DNA of 64,000 bases from Bacillus sp. 522_BSPC (lineage in GTDB: Bacteria > Bacillota > Bacilli > Bacillales > Cytobacillaceae): positions 18,356 to 82,355 of the forward strand of contig NZ_JVDT01000077.1 of assembly GCF_001076885.1 (NCBI RefSeq), written 5' to 3'. Position 1 is the stretch's first letter. Each line of letters opens with the position of its first letter. Under the pieces are notes generated by a model that saw nothing but the letters and a program-made list of their open reading frames with translations, was not told the origin of the DNA and ran no database searches. The translations under genes and the position numbers were made by a program. Shown one piece after another: positions 1 through 8,286 of the stretch.

Positions 1-1
1 T

Positions 2-901
2 GAGTGGATTGTTGATTTCTTGGAATTTTGTCATAAAGAAGAAGTGCCAGTCGATTTTGTCAGCCGTCATGCCTATACATCGCAAAGTCCTAAGAAAGTG
101 ACTCCCGATTACTATTATCAAGACCTAGTGGATAATACGGACATGCTTCAACAATTTGAGGAAGTACGTGGTCTAATTAAAAAATCAGCCTTTTCTGATT
201 TACCATTCCATATTACAGAATATAATACGTCGTACAGTCCCATTAATCCAGTGCATGATACACCACTAAATGCTGCTTATCTTGCACGCATATTGAGTGA
301 GGGAGGAGATTATGTAGACTCATTTTCCTATTGGACATTTAGTGATGTTTTTGAGGAGTCTGATATACCGAAGGCACCATTCCATGGAGGGTTTGGGTTA
401 ATAGCCCTTCATTCCATCCCAAAGCCTACCTTTCATTTATTTGCCTTTTTCAACAGGCTTGGTGAGGAAATGCTCTATCGCGATGCCCAAATGATTATTA
501 CTCGAAAAGAAAATGGATCTATTGCCCTTGTAGCTTGGAATACTGTGATGGAAAAAGGGGAGGGCTTTGAAAAAGATTTATTGATACAAATACCTGTTAG
601 CAGCGACCAATACTTTCTTAAGCGGCAAAGTGTCGATGAACACCATGCGAATTCTTGGAAAGTGTGGAAAGAAATGGGGAGACCTCGTTTTCCAGACAAA
701 CAGTCAATTGAAACATTAAGAGAAGCTTCTATACCAAAGCTTATGACGGCAAAAATAAATAAAGAGGAAGAGGGCTATTTAAAGCTTGCTATTACATTAT
801 CTAAAAATGAAGTAACGCTAATAGAACTAAATGAAATGAAAGATGAAACAGAAACATATAAAGGAATCGATGATAGTCTGATAACTTCCTATACGTCTTA
901 A
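2..901 (+). CDS. GH39 beta-xylosidase, 3' part (5' end outside window)
   Basis: This is the C-terminal part of a glycoside hydrolase family 39 beta-xylosidase, which removes xylose from the non-reducing end of xylo-oligosaccharides. The frame is open from the first bases, so the gene begins before the window and an apparent TTG at 20 is internal. The motif HITEYNTSY around 212-235 contains the Glu (codon 218-220) that matches the GH39 nucleophile. The acid/base Glu lies in the missing N-terminal part. No signal peptide can be judged. The gene ends 19 bp before a GH8 oligoxylanase, with an AAAGGAG site between them, so the two are probably co-transcribed. The family call is firm; substrate specificity is inferred from the family and the neighbours. 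Confidence 0.85.
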   Translation, partial: EWIVDFLEFCHKEEVPVDFVSRHAYTSQSPKKVTPDYYYQDLVDNTDMLQQFEEVRGLIKKSAFSDLPFHITEYNTSYSPINPVHDTPLNAAYLARILSEGGDYVDSFSYWTFSDVFEESDIPKAPFHGGFGLIALHSIPKPTFHLFAFFNRLGEEMLYRDAQMIITRKENGSIALVAWNTVMEKGEGFEKDLLIQIPVSSDQYFLKRQSVDEHHANSWKVWKEMGRPRFPDKQSIETLREASIPKLMTAKINKEEEGYLKLAITLSKNEVTLIELNEMKDETETYKGIDDSLITSYTS

Positions 902-920
902 AAAAGGAGTGATTGTTTAA

Positions 921-2051
921 ATGAGTGGTGCATTTAAAACAGGGAAATACCGAAATGTATTTAAAGAGTTGGGTTATACAGATCATGCTATTCAGACAAA
1001 ATTAGAAGATGCGTGGACTCAAATTTTTTATGGAGATAATGACACTAGAATATATTTTCCTTCTAGTGATGGTGGTTACTTATTAGATACAGGTAATCTA
1101 GATGTTAGAACGGAAGGCATGTCCTATGGAATGATGATTTCTGTCCAGTTAGATAAAAAAGAGGAATTTGACCGAATATGGAATTGGACAAAGAAGCATA
1201 TGTACATGCATACTGGTGAAAATGCTGGCTATTTTGCTTGGTCTTGCAATCCAGATGGAACAAAGCGGGCGTATGGTCCAGCTCCAGATGGAGAAGAGTA
1301 TTTTGCACTTGCTCTATTTTTTGCAGCACATCGATGGGGAGATGGGGAAGAACCTTTCAACTATAGTCAGCAAGCAAGAAGCTTATTACGAACCTGCCTA
1401 CATAAGGGGGAAAATGGAGACGGGAACCCAATGTGGAATTTAGACAATAAGTTAATAAAGTTTGTCCCTAATTGTGAATTTACCAATCCGTCCTATCATC
1501 TACCTCATTTCTATGAGCTTTTTGCTAGCTGGGCATTTCCGGAAGATCGAGGATTTTGGAAGGAAGCTGCCAAGGCAAGTCGTGAATATTTGGAACTTTC
1601 TTGCCATCCAGAAACAGGGCTCTCCCCTGAATATGCCTTTTATGATGGGACACCAAATAATGAAAAAGGCTACGGCCATTTTTATAGTGATTCCTATCGT
1701 GTTGCTGGGAATATTGGTCTTGATTATGAATGGTTTAGAGGAAGTGAATGGGAAAGGAAAACGGCTAATAAAATTCAGAACTTTTTCGCAGAAATCGATC
1801 CTGAAGATTACAGAAGATATACTATTGATGGAGTTCCTTTTTCTGAGAAATCACTTCATCCAATTGGGTTAATTGCAACAAATGCAATGGCTTCTTTAGC
1901 AGCAGAAGGCCCGAATGCGAAACGAATGGTTGAATTATTTTGGAATACACCGATCCGAAAAGGGGATAGGCGTTATTATGATAATTGTTTATACTTTTTT
2001 AGTTTACTGGCTTTAAGTGGTAATTTCCGAATTTGGAATCCTGCAGAATAA
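921..2051 (+). CDS. GH8 reducing-end xylose-releasing exo-oligoxylanase (Rex)
   Basis: A 376-residue protein matching the Rex type of glycoside hydrolase family 8, which releases xylose from the reducing end of xylo-oligosaccharides. The segment DVRTEGMSYGMM carries the likely general acid Glu65, and YSDSYR carries the probable base Asp257, by analogy with the characterised Bacillus halodurans Rex. The length is typical and there is no signal peptide, so it should act in the cytoplasm on imported oligomers. AAAGGAG lies about 11 bp before the ATG. It follows the GH39 gene closely and is convergent with a XylR-type repressor, which supports a xylan-oligosaccharide role. Exact specificity (Rex or another GH8 xylanase) is inferred. 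Confidence 0.85.
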   Translation: MSGAFKTGKYRNVFKELGYTDHAIQTKLEDAWTQIFYGDNDTRIYFPSSDGGYLLDTGNLDVRTEGMSYGMMISVQLDKKEEFDRIWNWTKKHMYMHTGENAGYFAWSCNPDGTKRAYGPAPDGEEYFALALFFAAHRWGDGEEPFNYSQQARSLLRTCLHKGENGDGNPMWNLDNKLIKFVPNCEFTNPSYHLPHFYELFASWAFPEDRGFWKEAAKASREYLELSCHPETGLSPEYAFYDGTPNNEKGYGHFYSDSYRVAGNIGLDYEWFRGSEWERKTANKIQNFFAEIDPEDYRRYTIDGVPFSEKSLHPIGLIATNAMASLAAEGPNAKRMVELFWNTPIRKGDRRYYDNCLYFFSLLALSGNFRIWNPAE

Positions 2052-2108
2052 GGACTAAAGATTATTCATACTTGTAAAAAAATTTTGACTAAATCTACGA
2101 AAATAGCA

Positions 2109-3284
2109 TTAATCCGGTTGCACCATAAACCTTAGAAAGTTCTCTGTGGTAAAAGCAGCAGACCCTAGCGCAGAAGAGGAAAAATCGATATCTGAAAAAT
2201 GGATAGCAAGTTCCGATTGATGAAAGGGTAAAGTATGATTACTTATCATTTTTTTCACGCGTGGCTCTATCCATTTTTTTGCTAAGGTTAGACGATTGCC
2301 AATAATAACTTGCTCTGGATTAAAGGTATGAATGATATTAATTATTCCAGCTCCTAAATGATCACCAACATCATTCAATAGATTGATTGCTAGCTCATTT
2401 CCTTGGTTGGCAAGTTCAATCAAATCATTTAAATGGACTTGATCTGTATCCCCATGCTTCCATTCGGAGGCTTTCGTTAATAGATATTGCTCCGATGCAT
2501 ATAGCTCCCAACAGCCAATATTACCACATCGACATTTCATTCCATCCTTTTGAATGGTCATATGGCCTATTTCTCCAGAATAACCATTGCTTCCTTTATA
2601 CAATTCTCCGTCCATAATAATTCCAGCGCCAATACCAATTCCCGCACTTACATAGATAAGATTTTGATAAGGTTGGCCGAGACCAAATTGCTTCTCTCCA
2701 TATGCTCCTGCGTTTGCTTCGTTTTCAACTAAGACTGGCAGATTAAATAATTCTTCTAAAGGCTTTTTTAGGGAAACATTATGCCATCCAAGATTTGGAG
2801 CAAGCAGAATATCGCCTTCCATGTTAATAATGCCAGGTGCTCCAATACCAATCCCGATTACACCATAAGGAGACTCAGGAGCAATGTCCATTAAAGTAGT
2901 AATTATATTTTTAATAATCTGTAGTGTATCTTCAAAGGTTAAATTTACATACTTTTCATTGATTCGGTGGATGATCTTTCCTTGTAAATCAGTTAAGATT
3001 CCTAATATGTAATTGACACCTAGGTCGATACCAATCGAATAACCAGCATGTTCATTTAATAGTAACATGACAGGTCTTCTGCCCCCACTCGATTCTCCAT
3101 GACCAGATTCATAAATTAATTGTTTGTCTAGTAACTCAGATACTAAGGAGGAAACAGTTCCTTTTGTTAAACCTGTTTGTTGAGCTATTTCAGCTCGGGA
3201 AATAGGAGCAGTGTTCTTAATTAAATTTAAACAGAGTGATTTATTCTCTTTTTTAACTAGTTGTTGATTCCAAGTGACATGCAT
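2109..3284 (-). CDS. xylR: ROK-family xylose repressor (XylR-like)
   Basis: A 391-residue ROK regulator. An N-terminal winged helix-turn-helix (residues about 20-60, ISRAEIAQQTGLTKGTVSS) is followed by an ROK sugar-kinase-like fold with the GIGIGAPGII segment and the zinc motif CRCGNIGCWE. The overall sequence resembles Bacillus XylR, which releases xyl operators when xylose binds. The ATG at 3284 is preferred over one 24 bp upstream because AAGGAG lies between the two. It converges on the GH8 gene and diverges from an aldo/keto reductase, with a probable operator at 3473-3497 in the gap. A second ROK repressor sits beside xylA in this window, so the division of labour is uncertain. Confidence 0.8.
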   Translation of the reverse strand: MHVTWNQQLVKKENKSLCLNLIKNTAPISRAEIAQQTGLTKGTVSSLVSELLDKQLIYESGHGESSGGRRPVMLLLNEHAGYSIGIDLGVNYILGILTDLQGKIIHRINEKYVNLTFEDTLQIIKNIITTLMDIAPESPYGVIGIGIGAPGIINMEGDILLAPNLGWHNVSLKKPLEELFNLPVLVENEANAGAYGEKQFGLGQPYQNLIYVSAGIGIGAGIIMDGELYKGSNGYSGEIGHMTIQKDGMKCRCGNIGCWELYASEQYLLTKASEWKHGDTDQVHLNDLIELANQGNELAINLLNDVGDHLGAGIINIIHTFNPEQVIIGNRLTLAKKWIEPRVKKMISNHTLPFHQSELAIHFSDIDFSSSALGSAAFTTENFLRFMVQPD

Positions 3285-3371
3285 AGCTATTCCTACTCTC
3301 CTTCTCATAATGATGGAATTATGTGTTTGTTGGGTTAATTTTCTACATACTCCGAATCTTGCTTTGGGTCT

Positions 3372-3395
3372 TAGTATAATTGATTAATTATACTA
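3372..3395. promoter_or_regulatory. 24-bp palindrome carrying two opposed -10 elements
   Basis: Two 10-bp arms (TAGTATAATT and its complement) flank a 4-bp centre. Each strand reads TATAAT (3375-3380 on plus, 3392-3387 on minus). The minus-strand copy lies about 100 bp upstream of the xylR start and has a TTTGGT element 17 bp upstream, so it may be the xylR promoter. The symmetry could also be a protein binding site. Confidence 0.45.
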
Positions 3396-3472
3396 TATTT
3401 TCTTTATGAACCAAACCGAAAGAGAATTTGTTTATAGTCTTTTAAGAAAAATCCAAGAGGATGTATAGAAAG

Positions 3473-3497
3473 TTAGTTTATTTAATATACAAACTTA
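3473..3497. promoter_or_regulatory. Probable XylR operator before the aldo/keto reductase
   Basis: This 25-bp imperfect dyad has TTAGTTT and AAACTTA half-sites and resembles the xyl operators of Bacillus subtilis and B. megaterium (TTAGTTTGTT with its inverted partner). It overlaps a candidate -35 (TATACA, 3486-3491) that sits 17 bp before TATAAT at 3509-3514, a classic repressor position. The operator call rests on similarity to remembered sites. Confidence 0.55.
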
Positions 3498-3639
3498 GGG
3501 TTGGTTGTTATAATTTCTCTAAGAGCACTTATTTTTTAGAAATAGGAGAAGTACTGTATAGCTACCGCTTCCTTTATAATAGAATAAGGCTCAATAAATA
3601 TTTGCGTAAGTATTCATAGCTAATGGAGGTGCTCACAAA

Positions 3640-4623
3640 TTGAATTACAGAGATTTAGGAAACACAGGACTAAAAATCAGTGAAGTAAGTTTCGGTACAT
3701 GGGCAATTGGTGGTTCATGGGGAAAGGTTGATGACAGTGAAGCATTAAAATCCTTAGACTTGGCGATTGAAAAAGGGGTAAACTTTTTTGATACAGCTGA
3801 TGTTTATGGTGAAGGACATAGTGAAGAATTACTTGCAAAGGCAACGAAGGGAAAAGAGGATCAAATTCATATTGCGACTAAATTTTGTCGTGGCGGCGAT
3901 ATTTTTGCAAAGGAAACATACTCTTTGGAAAGTGTTCGCAAATATTGTGAAAATAGCTTAAAACGACTAAATAGAGAAGCAATTGATTTATATCAAATCC
4001 ATTGTCCGCCAACAGATATTTTAAAAGGTGGTCAAGTATTTGAAGTACTTGATAAATTGCAGCAAGAAGGAAAAATTCGCAACTATGGGGTAAGTGTTGA
4101 AACAGTGGAAGAGGGGCTAATATGTTTGCAAAATCCAAATGTAAAAGCTTTACAAGTAATATTTAATATTTTTCGTCAAAAACCACTGGAGGAATTGATT
4201 CCTGAAGCCGAGAAAAAGGGTGTCGGAATTCTTGTTCGACTTCCGTTGGCAAGTGGATTACTTACTGGGAAATTCACGAAAGCGCATACTTTCGCTGAAG
4301 ATGATCATCGAAAGTTTAATGAAAATGGAGAAGCTTTTAATGTAGGGGAAACATTTGCAGGTCTTGGCTTTGCAAAAGGTGTAGAGTTAGCGGATGAACT
4401 ATCTTGGATTGCAAATGGTCGAGAGTCAATGGCTACAGCTGCATTACGATGGATCTTGGATCAACAAGGGATATCTTGTGTAATCCCTGGATTTAAAAAT
4501 CGTCAGCAAATTGTTGAAAACTTAAAGGCTTTAGAAGAAAAAACATTTCATACCGAGGAATTACAAACTTTAAGAACTTTTTATGAAGAAAAAGTTAAAA
4601 ATGCCATTCGAGGGCCTTACTAA
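3640..4623 (+). CDS. Aldo/keto reductase
   Basis: A 327-residue NAD(P)H-dependent aldo/keto reductase with a TIM-barrel fold. The catalytic tetrad is visible: Asp51 and Tyr56 in FFDTADVYG, Lys81 in IATKF and His121 in YQIHCP. The start is TTG, with GGAGG 10 bp upstream; the protein then opens NYRDLGNTGL, as is usual for the family. It is monocistronic, begins about 125 bp after a candidate promoter that overlaps a XylR-like operator, and ends at a terminator. The location suggests sugar or aldehyde metabolism linked to xylose, but the substrate cannot be read from sequence. Confidence 0.85.
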   Translation: MNYRDLGNTGLKISEVSFGTWAIGGSWGKVDDSEALKSLDLAIEKGVNFFDTADVYGEGHSEELLAKATKGKEDQIHIATKFCRGGDIFAKETYSLESVRKYCENSLKRLNREAIDLYQIHCPPTDILKGGQVFEVLDKLQQEGKIRNYGVSVETVEEGLICLQNPNVKALQVIFNIFRQKPLEELIPEAEKKGVGILVRLPLASGLLTGKFTKAHTFAEDDHRKFNENGEAFNVGETFAGLGFAKGVELADELSWIANGRESMATAALRWILDQQGISCVIPGFKNRQQIVENLKALEEKTFHTEELQTLRTFYEEKVKNAIRGPY

Positions 4624-4650
4624 ATACTAAAGACAAGTTTGCAAAGAAAA

Positions 4651-4687
4651 AGAGCTGTGAATCATTTGATATTCACGGCTCTTTTTT
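4651..4687. terminator. Bidirectional terminator between aldo/keto reductase and ytvI
   Basis: A 12-bp stem (AGAGCTGTGAAT pairing with ATTCACGGCTCT) is followed by a T run and preceded by an A run, so it can serve both converging genes. Confidence 0.85.
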
Positions 4688-4695
4688 CAGTTCCC

Positions 4696-5820
4696 TTATT
4701 TTGGTATCTCACTTTCCCCTTTAATAAATCTCCAGATGTCATGAAATACATTTACTCTATGTAAGGTAGTGATAATGACGAGAGAGACTGGACCAATGAT
4801 CAGGCCAATAAAACCAAAAAGCTTGAAACCAACAAACAAGGAAATTAATGTTGCTAATGGGTCTAACCCAATGTTAGATGAGAGAATTTTTGGCTCCATA
4901 ATTTGTCGTTGGACAAGCACGATAGTATAAAGCACGGATAACCCAATTGCGAGGACAATTTGCCCTGTGATAATTTCATAAATAATCCAAGGAACAAATA
5001 TTAATCCTGTACCTAAATAGGGGATAATATCTACTATTCCAGTTAATAGCGCTATCGTAATAGCATAATCTACTCGGAGGATTAATAGGCCGATTAAAAT
5101 AATAACGGTTGTGATGGAAACAAGTGTTAATTGAGCTTTTAAAAATCCGAACAACGCTTTCTTTAATTCAAAGAATACAGTTTTTCCACTAATTAGCCAT
5201 TTAGAAGGAAAGAATTTTCCAAACTTTAAAGATAAACGAACCCAGTCTTTACTAATAAAAAATGTTGCCAATAAAGAAAATATTAGGACACTTGCTGCAT
5301 TAGGAAACCAGGACAAGATAATGGGAATATTAAGGAAAATAGATTGTAAAAAATCTCCCATAACATTGCCAACTTGTTCACCAACTTTATTTATATTTGA
5401 CATAATGGTATCCTGTTGGCCTGTTTCGAGATTATCAAAGGTTTGCGATATTTTATTATATAATGGGATGATTTGTCCTGCGAATAAATCTTCTATATAT
5501 CGAATGATGATATCAATATGTTTTGGTACTACCTCTCCTAAATATGCTGTGCCTGCAACTATTTCTGCGATTAATAATGAAAGTAATCCAGCAAAAACAG
5601 ATAAAATGAGTAGAATGCTTACAATAACCGCAAAAGCTCTTGGTAATTTACACGTAAATTGCAGGAAATTTACGAGTGGATTCATTAGAAAAGCAATAAG
5701 AAAGCCTATAATAAAAGGGTAGGTGACTTTGGATAAATAAAAGATGCTTACAAATAATAGGATGGTAGCAATAAGTACTACCATAAATCGAATCGTACGA
5801 TACAAATAAGTCAAATTCAA
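4696..5820 (-). CDS. ytvI: AI-2E family membrane protein, sporulation protein YtvI
   Basis: A 374-residue polytopic membrane protein of the AI-2E/PerM family. Hydrophobic helices are spread along the chain, and the family core (PYLGTGLIFVPW, then DPLATLISLFVGFKLFG) is in the C-terminal half. Its place beside ytwI-citZ matches ytvI of B. subtilis, described as a sporulation membrane protein. The start is taken as TTG at 5820 because the GGAGGA ribosome binding site lies inside the longer frame opening with ATG at 5835. What it transports, if anything, is unknown. A second AI-2E paralogue is at 30950-32062. Confidence 0.8.
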   Translation of the reverse strand: MNLTYLYRTIRFMVVLIATILLFVSIFYLSKVTYPFIIGFLIAFLMNPLVNFLQFTCKLPRAFAVIVSILLILSVFAGLLSLLIAEIVAGTAYLGEVVPKHIDIIIRYIEDLFAGQIIPLYNKISQTFDNLETGQQDTIMSNINKVGEQVGNVMGDFLQSIFLNIPIILSWFPNAASVLIFSLLATFFISKDWVRLSLKFGKFFPSKWLISGKTVFFELKKALFGFLKAQLTLVSITTVIILIGLLILRVDYAITIALLTGIVDIIPYLGTGLIFVPWIIYEIITGQIVLAIGLSVLYTIVLVQRQIMEPKILSSNIGLDPLATLISLFVGFKLFGFIGLIIGPVSLVIITTLHRVNVFHDIWRFIKGESEIPK

Positions 5821-6013
5821 CGTTAGTCCTCCCATTTTTAGTATAATAAATAGTGGTCACTTAATTTATTAAGAATAAGAATAGAAATATATTCCTTTTG
5901 TCATTCATATTTTCTATACTTATGCTTTTTTAATCGGAAATCCTGCTTTTTATTATAAAATAATAAGTCGGATGGAAAATTTCAGCATAATTTTTTTAAA
6001 AGGAGAATTATCC

Positions 6014-6481
6014 ATGTTTTTATTTAGCCAACCATATTTATTTTTATATTTGCTTTTGGCAATTGCACTTGTTGCCAAAAACAATTCTTTAATTATTGCC
6101 GTTGTTTTTTTGTTAGTATTAAAACTGATTGGAATAGATAATAAGCTTTTTTCTTTGATTCAATCTAAAGGAATTAATTGGGGAGTAACGATTATTACTA
6201 TTGCTGTTCTTGTACCAATTGCAACAGGAGATATTGGCTTTAAAGATCTATCTGCAACATTTAAATCACCTTATGCTTGGATTGCGCTGATTTCTGGAAT
6301 TATGGTAGCATTACTAGCAAAAGGCGGAGTAAATTTATTAGCCGATTCTCCTGAGATTACGACAGCGCTGGTTCTTGGGACTATTTTGTCTGTGGCTGTC
6401 TTTAATGGGGTAGCAGTAGGACCGTTAATTGGAGCAGGAATAGCTTATGCTGCAATTAAAGTGGTAGAGTGGATAACATAA
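6014..6481 (+). CDS. ytwI: DUF441 family membrane protein YtwI
   Basis: A 155-residue, very hydrophobic protein with four or five transmembrane helices, typical of the DUF441 (UPF0756) family of unknown function. The ATG at 6014 has AAAAGGAG 7 bp upstream, better than an earlier ATG at 5972. It sits between divergent ytvI and citZ, as in B. subtilis. A perfect 12-bp inverted repeat covers its stop codon. Confidence 0.8.
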   Translation: MFLFSQPYLFLYLLLAIALVAKNNSLIIAVVFLLVLKLIGIDNKLFSLIQSKGINWGVTIITIAVLVPIATGDIGFKDLSATFKSPYAWIALISGIMVALLAKGGVNLLADSPEITTALVLGTILSVAVFNGVAVGPLIGAGIAYAAIKVVEWIT

Positions 6482-6492
6482 TCCACTCTACC
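6463..6492. repeat. Perfect 12-bp inverted repeat across the ytwI stop codon
   Basis: GGTAGAGTGGAT (6463-6474) and its exact complement (6481-6492) flank a 6-base loop that contains most of the TAA stop. No T tract follows, so it is not a standard intrinsic terminator. It may limit read-through or protect the mRNA end. Confidence 0.6.
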
Positions 6493-6605
6493 GGCAGACA
6501 GTTGATTGGGATTTATGGTATAATTCAAGAATAAAAGAATATAGTGTAAAAGGGAATCAGAAAAAAATTTTTTTACTATATCTACAGTTTTTAAGTATAA
6601 AATAT

Positions 6606-6634
6606 GAGACATTTTAACGTTTTTTGTTTATAAT
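6606..6634 (+). promoter_or_regulatory. Candidate citZ promoter
   Basis: GAGACA (6606-6611) and TATAAT (6629-6634) are 17 bp apart. A second candidate upstream has an extended -10, TGGTATAAT, at 6516-6524. Both leave a long leader before citZ. The 484-bp gap otherwise holds the dyad at 6689-6714 and AT-rich sequence. Confidence 0.45.
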
Positions 6635-6688
6635 GAGTATGTAGTTACAATTATCTCATCTATAAGTACCAAAATCGTTTATTTTTTT

Positions 6689-6714
6689 ATTTGAAAATGT
6701 AAGCATTTTCAAAT
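6689..6714. promoter_or_regulatory. Dyad with cre-like core in the citZ leader
   Basis: Two perfect 11-bp arms (ATTTGAAAATG and its complement) are separated by TAAG. Inside lies TGTAAGCATTTTCA (6698-6711), one base away from the CcpA cre consensus at the central CG. It sits about 60 bp after a candidate start site, where CcpA could block elongation. Catabolite control of citZ by CcpA is known in B. subtilis. Confidence 0.5.
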
Positions 6715-6965
6715 ATAGAATACTCACTTTAATGTTTAACGAAAAAACTCCCCCATCTTTTTTAAAATAAATCCGGATTACATTTTTAATTGATTTTTAG
6801 GTACATATTCAGTTAATCTAACAAAATAGTGAACATTTACTTTAGAGTGTATTCCATTGCTTTGGTTTTACAGATTTTAACAATATTGGTAACTACGATA
6901 GATACAATATGGGAGTTTGAAAGATTTGTACTACTAAAAAGAAAAAGTGTGAAGGAGAGATATGT

Positions 6966-8081
6966 ATGGCTGTTACAAAAGGGCTTGAGGGGATTATTGC
7001 TACAACATCTTCTATCAGTTCCATTATAGATGATTCACTCGCTTATGTTGGTTATGATATTGATGTGTTAGCAGAGAATTCCAGTTTTGAAGAAGTTGTA
7101 TATTTATTATGGCATCAAAAGCTACCAAATGATAGCGAATTGGCAGAACTAAAACAAGAATTAGCAGATAATGCTGAATTACCTATCTCTTTGATTGAAC
7201 AAATGAAACTAATCCCGTTAGATAAGGTACACCCAATGGCTGTACTTCGCTCAAGTGTATCTTTATTAGGAGCTTATGATGAAAGCGCAGATAGCATGGA
7301 TTCTGAATCAAACTATTTCAAGGCTGTAAGGCTTCAAGCGAAAATTCCAACTATCGTAACAGCTTTTTCAAGGTTAAGGAAAGGGCTTGATCCAATTTCT
7401 CCAAGAAAGGATTTAGGATTTGCCGCTAATTTCCTTTATATGCTAACTGGAAAGGAACCTGAAGCAATTGCGATAGAGGCTTTTAATAAAGCACTTGTTC
7501 TTCATGCAGATCATGAGTTAAATGCCTCAACTTTTACAGCTAGAGTATGTGTCGCTACTTTATCGGATGTATACTCAGGGGTTACGTCGGCAATTGGTGC
7601 GTTAAAAGGGCCACTTCATGGTGGGGCGAACGAAGCTGTTATGAAGATGTTGAAAGAAATCGGAAGTATCGAAAATGTAGAGCCATATATTAGAGAAAAG
7701 ATGGCGAAAAAAGAAAAGATAATGGGATTTGGTCATCGTGTATATCGAAAGGGCGATCCTCGTGCGAAGCATTTAAAGGAAATGGCAAGAAAATTAACGC
7801 AGTTAACAGGGGAGCCTCAACTATATGATATGAGTATTAAAATTGAGAGCCTGTTAAAAGAAGAAAAAAATCTAGTGCCAAATGTAGACTTCTTTTCTGC
7901 ATCTGTTTATCATAGTTTAGGTATTGACCATGATTTATTTACGCCAATTTTTGCTGTAAGCAGGGTTTCAGGTTGGCTTGCTCACATTCTTGAGCAGTAT
8001 GAGAATAATCGTCTTATTAGACCAAGAGCAGATTATGTTGGTCCTGAACGCTTAGAATATGTACCAGTTCATCAACGTTAA
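6966..8081 (+). CDS. citZ: Citrate synthase (CitZ)
   Basis: A 371-residue citrate synthase that condenses acetyl-CoA and oxaloacetate at the entry to the TCA cycle. The active-site segments PLHGGANE (His near residue 218), GHRVYRKGDPRAKHL and DFFSASVYH are all present. GAAGGAGAG precedes the ATG by 5 bp. The length and the icd-mdh neighbours identify it as the CitZ type rather than a methylcitrate synthase. The leader contains a cre-like dyad, consistent with carbon repression. Confidence 0.95.
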   Translation: MAVTKGLEGIIATTSSISSIIDDSLAYVGYDIDVLAENSSFEEVVYLLWHQKLPNDSELAELKQELADNAELPISLIEQMKLIPLDKVHPMAVLRSSVSLLGAYDESADSMDSESNYFKAVRLQAKIPTIVTAFSRLRKGLDPISPRKDLGFAANFLYMLTGKEPEAIAIEAFNKALVLHADHELNASTFTARVCVATLSDVYSGVTSAIGALKGPLHGGANEAVMKMLKEIGSIENVEPYIREKMAKKEKIMGFGHRVYRKGDPRAKHLKEMARKLTQLTGEPQLYDMSIKIESLLKEEKNLVPNVDFFSASVYHSLGIDHDLFTPIFAVSRVSGWLAHILEQYENNRLIRPRADYVGPERLEYVPVHQR

Positions 8082-8229
8082 AAAGGATATAATTCCCCAT
8101 AGAGTAAAAGGATGATATATACTTAGTGTTGTAGAGTTTAATAAAAGGATTAACGTTTACTTAATTTTATTCGTCAGAATAGTAAATATAATCAGCTTTT
8201 ATAAGCTTGTTATAATAAATTATTTCATT

Positions 8230-8257
8230 CTTTTTCCAATTGATTGCATTGGAAAAG
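8230..8257. other. Hairpin in the citZ-icd gap
   Basis: CTTTTTCCAAT pairs with ATTGGAAAAG, leaving one unpaired T, around a 7-base loop and 15 bp before the icd ribosome binding site. No T tract follows, so it may mark mRNA processing or modulate icd translation rather than terminate. The 205-bp gap shows no other firm signal. Confidence 0.4.
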
Positions 8258-8286
8258 GAAACTATTTTTTACGGAGGGATAGAAGC

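Noticed and set aside
1168..1872. Long alternative frames inside the GH8 gene
   Set aside because: They overlap a clear enzyme gene, lack start signals and have no family-like sequence.
5821..5835. ATG at 5835 as the ytvI start
   Set aside because: The GGAGGA ribosome binding site lies downstream of this ATG, which points to the TTG at 5820.
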